The position numbers and the translations under genes are program-made. 64,000 nt of DNA, from contig NZ_FQUC01000016.1 in the NCBI RefSeq assembly GCF_900128985.1, forward strand, positions 1 through 64,000. Direction: 5' to 3'. Positions within the stretch are counted from its first letter, which is position 1; each line of letters begins with the position of its first letter. Shown here in pieces: positions 60,541 to 64,000 of this stretch. This DNA is from Indolivaga macrotermitis. Its GTDB lineage: Bacteria; Bacteroidota; Bacteroidia; Bacteroidales; Dysgonomonadaceae. The notes below the pieces were generated by a model. The model was not told the DNA's origin. It saw only the letters and a list, made by a program, of their open reading frames with translations, and ran no database searches.

Positions 60541-60889
60541 TTTGAATTGTATTATTTATGCGATTTTTTTGTTAAAAATGTTCGTCTTAATACTTGCTTA
60601 ATGCTGCGCGCAATCATAGATTGCTTGCCCATTCTTTTGGCCTAAGCCCCAAAAGAAGGCAAAAACTCATTGGCGCTTCGAGCCTTCGCCTATCTGACAA
60701 CGTTCGTAGCCGAAACTAAACAAAACTCGCCCTTAGGGGGCTCAGACAGAGTTTAGTTTTAACGGCTACTTCACTCGTCAGATTACGGCTGCACCTCTGT
60801 ATGCGCCTTTGCTTACGCATGTTTAAAAGAGGCTGCAACTCTTGCCCATCAGGCTCCGACATCTACGCAAAGTACGGGGTACCTTTTGG
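60541..60889. repeat. Intergenic inverted-repeat element
   Basis: A 350-base gap with strong nested symmetry. ATCTGAC (60692-60698) pairs with GTCAGAT (60777-60783), GTAGCCG (60706-60712) with CGGCTAC (60763-60769), and AAACTAAAC (60713-60721) with GTTTAGTTT (60751-60759). Side hairpins are CTTTTGG/CCAAAAG (60634-60655) and GGCG/CGCC (60672-60690). It is GC-richer than nearby intergenic DNA and has no coding frame. It looks like a dispersed repeat (REP- or MITE-like) inserted between two family partners that are usually adjacent, but only one copy is in the window. Confidence 0.6.
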
Positions 60890-63448
60890 TTATTCTTGAT
60901 TATCGTTTTCGTCCGCTTCCGAATCGTCTTTCATCAGCACTTTGATCTTTTGTTGTAAGAACGATACCGTCAGTAGTATAGCTCCCAATACAACGAACGA
61001 TATGATACGTCCGGCAACACTCATTTGCCAGATATCGAGTGCATAGAATTTAACGATGATGATACCGAAAGCAATAAGCGAAATCTTGCGTAGCACTACT
61101 TCTTTCGATTTCAGACCCCAGACCATCAGTATCAGAGCCATCAGCCCCCACAGAATAGGGTAACCGAAGGTGTGCATGTCGTAAAGTACATGATCGTAAG
61201 TTCCGTTGCGGCCGAATAACATAATGGCTACATGGTCGGCTTCGAACGACAGTGTGACAAACGACAGGATACATAGTACCCAGCAAAGTGTGGTGAACTT
61301 ATCGGGGAACAGTTTGCGTGCTCGTTGCGCCAGATAAGTAGTGATAACTGCGATAGCCGGAAGCGACAACAGATGAACCATAAAATAAGCAGGCGAATAA
61401 TCGGGCTCGGCACTTCCGTAAATATCGAAACGCAGCTCGGTCGTAAAATACGGGTAAAGTAGGGTATAGCCGGCAGCGGCTGCAAGTAACAGCCCGTATA
61501 CGGCTTTCGGGTGGAAGCTTCTCTTCCAGAATACAACATTCAGAATGGCTATGAATACGATGGTGTAAGTTGCCATTGCCAGAGGTGTGAACAGCGAACT
61601 GTAAATTTCGGTTTCAACACGGAATTCGAGTTGATAATATAGTTCCATGAACGGAATGAGGTATATCAGCAGCAGGGCGGCATACTTAAGCGCCGTGCTT
61701 ATGCGGCTTATATTGCTGTCGGAATTATCGTTCTCTTTCCTTAATAAGAAGATATTGATAAGACAGGCTGCGAGAACCACTATTCCGGTGACGAAAATGC
61801 GGTTAAAGATGATATTAACCGGGTTATCGGCATATAGGCTGTAGTGGTGGGGTATATCCATCATGTACGAAACCACAACCAGTCCGCAGATAATACCGAA
61901 TCCCGCAAGGAAAACCTGTATGCGCGATTTCTGCCACAACCAGAGAAGGATAACAGTCTCTGCCGCCCAGAACATGGTGATAACATGTCCGTTCATCTGT
62001 ACTGGGATAGCAAGGCTGACAAAGGTCATCACTACACCGATAAGCATATAAAGGAGGTTGCGGTCGATATTGCTCCGGCGGTACATGATACCCAGTACTA
62101 CGGCGTTGATTATAGCCAGACCGATCGTTATAATACCTCTGATCTGGTACATATCGTCGAATATATAGATCAGCGCAAGATAGTAAAGCAGGTTGTTGCT
62201 GAGGATAATTATCGCCTGAAATGCAGTTATTTTCGAACCTTCACGTGCATGTTCAATCAGTGCCAGCAGATAGAACTGCACGAAGAACAACGAGGCAAAC
62301 AGAGCCGCCCCTCTGTATTCGTCCTTAAATCCGGAAAGAAGCCATACAGCGTAAAATATAAGTGTGAGAGGGTAGGCGATCATGCCGATAACTTTCCATC
62401 CTTTGCGGAAGGCAAGCACCAGCATCCCTGTATTCAGTATCAGTATGTATGAGAATAGCACAATATAGTTGCCTGCACCTGTGGTTACCATCAGCGGCGA
62501 AGCGAATCCGCCGAGCAGCGAGAAGATAGCCAGCTCTTTCCGGTCATACAGCAACGATAACACCACCGAAAATATAGTGATGGCGATCAGCATGATAAAC
62601 GCAGGCGTCTGTCCGAACAGTTCGTATTCCTGAAATGCCAGCGTAACGGTAATATACAGCACCGAAATACCTCCTCCGACAAGTATCGATGAAAACAGGT
62701 GGTACTTCGATTTCAGTTTATGGGCAATACCTATGATAATGGCTCCGGTAAGGATACCTATCCCCACACGCCCTATTTCGTTGATCCAGTCCTGATCGAT
62801 GGCATACTTCACAAAGAAAGCTATACCAAGCACGAAGGTCACTATACCTATCTTGCTCAGGGTGTTTGCAGATAGAAGCTTTTCAACGAAACTCCGGTCG
62901 TCGTAACTATTACCTGAGGGCTGAGGTGTTGTTTGTCCCAGCATACGGGCAAAAGGTCTTTCGGTAGTGAAGGCGGCATATGCCGGAGCGCTTTCGGCTT
63001 CGGTTTCGATGGTTTCTTCCTGTTCTGCTACTTCTTCAGCCACAGGTTGAGGTACTTCGGTAACTTCGGTAGCAATTTCCGCTGCTTCCGGTTCGGTTTC
63101 TTCCGGTATAATCTCTTCCGTTACCGGAGGGGTTATTTCTTCTTCGTGCATAACCGGAGCTTCGGCAACCATCGTTTCCGTTACTGCGGGTTCTGCTTTT
63201 GGTTCTTCCTGCGGAGGTGTTCCGGTTACTACGGTAGTAACACCTTTGGCCGATAAGTCCTGAATGGCATCCCAAATATCTTTGGCATCCTTACGTGTTG
63301 CCGCTTTTTCGTTCAGCTCCCTTACCATTTTCTTTATTTCGTAAAGATCGTTGCGGGACAAGTCGTCTACGGACTCTTTTATATTGCTCATCTTGATGAA
63401 GATAGCAACGAACAAAGCGATTACTATTATTACTGCGAGTATTGTCAT
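60890..63448 (-). CDS. DUF2339 polytopic membrane protein
   Basis: An 852-residue inner-membrane protein. An N-terminal helix (about residues 2-18) is followed by a charged segment (SNIKESVDDLSRNDLYEIKKM), then about 110 residues of low-complexity Glu/Pro/Thr/Val (TEVPQPVAEEVAEQEETIE). The remaining ~650 residues are about twenty-five hydrophobic helices starting at FVEKLLSANTLSKIGIVTFVLG, the DUF2339 signature (a kind of W/G-rich helix series with RVGIGILTGAIIIG). Function unknown; the partner DUF3999 gene is downstream. Confidence 0.92.
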   Translation of the reverse strand: MTILAVIIVIALFVAIFIKMSNIKESVDDLSRNDLYEIKKMVRELNEKAATRKDAKDIWDAIQDLSAKGVTTVVTGTPPQEEPKAEPAVTETMVAEAPVMHEEEITPPVTEEIIPEETEPEAAEIATEVTEVPQPVAEEVAEQEETIETEAESAPAYAAFTTERPFARMLGQTTPQPSGNSYDDRSFVEKLLSANTLSKIGIVTFVLGIAFFVKYAIDQDWINEIGRVGIGILTGAIIIGIAHKLKSKYHLFSSILVGGGISVLYITVTLAFQEYELFGQTPAFIMLIAITIFSVVLSLLYDRKELAIFSLLGGFASPLMVTTGAGNYIVLFSYILILNTGMLVLAFRKGWKVIGMIAYPLTLIFYAVWLLSGFKDEYRGAALFASLFFVQFYLLALIEHAREGSKITAFQAIIILSNNLLYYLALIYIFDDMYQIRGIITIGLAIINAVVLGIMYRRSNIDRNLLYMLIGVVMTFVSLAIPVQMNGHVITMFWAAETVILLWLWQKSRIQVFLAGFGIICGLVVVSYMMDIPHHYSLYADNPVNIIFNRIFVTGIVVLAACLINIFLLRKENDNSDSNISRISTALKYAALLLIYLIPFMELYYQLEFRVETEIYSSLFTPLAMATYTIVFIAILNVVFWKRSFHPKAVYGLLLAAAAGYTLLYPYFTTELRFDIYGSAEPDYSPAYFMVHLLSLPAIAVITTYLAQRARKLFPDKFTTLCWVLCILSFVTLSFEADHVAIMLFGRNGTYDHVLYDMHTFGYPILWGLMALILMVWGLKSKEVVLRKISLIAFGIIIVKFYALDIWQMSVAGRIISFVVLGAILLTVSFLQQKIKVLMKDDSEADENDNQE

Positions 63449-63474
63449 AAATCGTGAATATCGTGAAACAAACT

Positions 63475-63957
63475 TTATCTTATATTGTCAGCCAGCTCCC
63501 TGACTGTTTTGTTCAAAATCGGATGTACCGCATCGGCCGCAATGTCTGCCAGCGGAATCAGGGCAAAGGCTCTTTCGTGTAAATATTTGTGTGGGATAAG
63601 CAGATGGGGCATTTCTACTATCAGGTTGTCATACAGAAGTATATCTATGTCGATAAGGCGATCCGAATAAGCTTCGTTAACCGACTTAGACCGTCGCCCC
63701 AGTTCGCGTTCCACAACCTGTGTATATTCGAGCACTTCTTCGGGTGTGAGGTGTGTCTGCACAGCACATGCCGCATTGACAAACGTATTGGCCGATTCGA
63801 AACCTTCGGGCGCAGTCTCGTACAAAGGCGATAGAGCTGTAACCGTACCTATGCTTATTTGTATTTTTTTGACAGCCGACATGATGTTCCCGACCTTGTC
63901 TCCCAGATTGGAGCCTAACCCTAAATATACAGTATGCAGATTGTCAGTGTTTTGCAT
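63475..63957 (-). CDS. folK: Folate-pathway pyrophosphokinase (HPPK)
   Basis: A 160-residue enzyme that transfers pyrophosphate from ATP to 6-hydroxymethyl-dihydropterin. HPPK landmarks are the start VYLGLGSNLGDK, SPLYETAPEGFES, the ATP/Mg region VERELGRRSKSVNEAYSDRLIDIDILLYD (with the paired D-x-D), and the HKYLHERAFALIPLAD segment. Possible starts are 63957 (chosen, 6 residues before the fold), 63975 and 63993; the last lies near the window edge. It ends 26 bases upstream of the DUF2339 gene on the same strand. Confidence 0.93.
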   Translation of the reverse strand: MQNTDNLHTVYLGLGSNLGDKVGNIMSAVKKIQISIGTVTALSPLYETAPEGFESANTFVNAACAVQTHLTPEEVLEYTQVVERELGRRSKSVNEAYSDRLIDIDILLYDNLIVEMPHLLIPHKYLHERAFALIPLADIAADAVHPILNKTVRELADNIR

Positions 63958-64000
63958 ATGCGCTGTTTTACACATGTTGTTTTCGGGGAACAATACTGTT

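Overview
The window looks like chromosome of a Bacteroidales bacterium, most likely Dysgonomonas or a close relative. This is inferred from AT-rich DNA, Bacteroidetes -7 promoter boxes of the form TAnnTTTG (some with TTG about 19 bp upstream), few Shine-Dalgarno sites, many small lipoproteins, and families typical of the phylum (PafA-type phosphatase, WG repeats, DUF4230, DUF3667, DUF4421, BspA-like LRR proteins). The genus cannot be proven from the sequence alone.

Layout. 1-110 is the 3' end of a group II intron (domain V is clear). 274-4495 holds an HxlR regulator, a CPA2 cation/proton antiporter with RCK_C domains, and a small membrane protein plus ECF sigma factor pair. 4579-6216 is a secreted PafA-type alkaline phosphatase.

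From 6.3 to 34.2 kb lies a phage-derived region split into four modules interleaved with ordinary bacterial genes. Module A (6334-12212, minus) carries a lysis cassette (spanin-like lipoprotein, GH19 endolysin, holin), a fibre or baseplate operon, and tail-completion genes. Module B (13421-16326, plus) carries a tape-measure-like protein and a tandem duplication of its N-terminus together with a small membrane protein. Module C (21227-23940, plus) carries an XkdF-type prohead protease, the major capsid protein and a tail-tube-like protein. Module D (29038-34156, minus) carries two large distal-tail genes, one of them split by a -1 frameshift at a GGGAAAA heptamer. No terminase, portal, integrase or repressor is visible. 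Each of the seven apparent phage transcription units starts just downstream of the decamer TTTATCTATA (one has a single mismatch), whereas the interleaved cell-type genes have ordinary TAnnTTTG boxes or none that I can see. This shared motif is the main finding: it suggests that the scattered modules are still co-regulated as one system.

Interleaved non-phage genes include an alpha/beta hydrolase, lipoproteins, a SUKH-like protein, an LRR lipoprotein, a paralogous secreted pair flanking module C, a beta-barrel protein, a short ferredoxin, a GNAT protein and LtrA.

From 34.2 kb onwards the sequence is ordinary chromosome: an ECF sigma/anti-sigma-like pair, small lipoproteins, an SDR protein, Yip1/DUF2089, DUF4230, PAP2 phosphatase, a WG-repeat protein, stress-type small proteins (LEA-like, YtxH-like), patatin, a Dps-like protein, a probable structured ncRNA (possibly 6S-like), a histidine phosphatase, a DUF2807 lipoprotein, a HAD hydrolase, NhaA with a structured leader, DUF1508, an AI-2E family transporter, a CAT-like acetyltransferase, O-acetylhomoserine sulfhydrylase, DUF3667, DUF4421, an LRR protein, DUF2238, the DUF3999/DUF2339 pair separated by an inverted-repeat element, and folK at the right edge.
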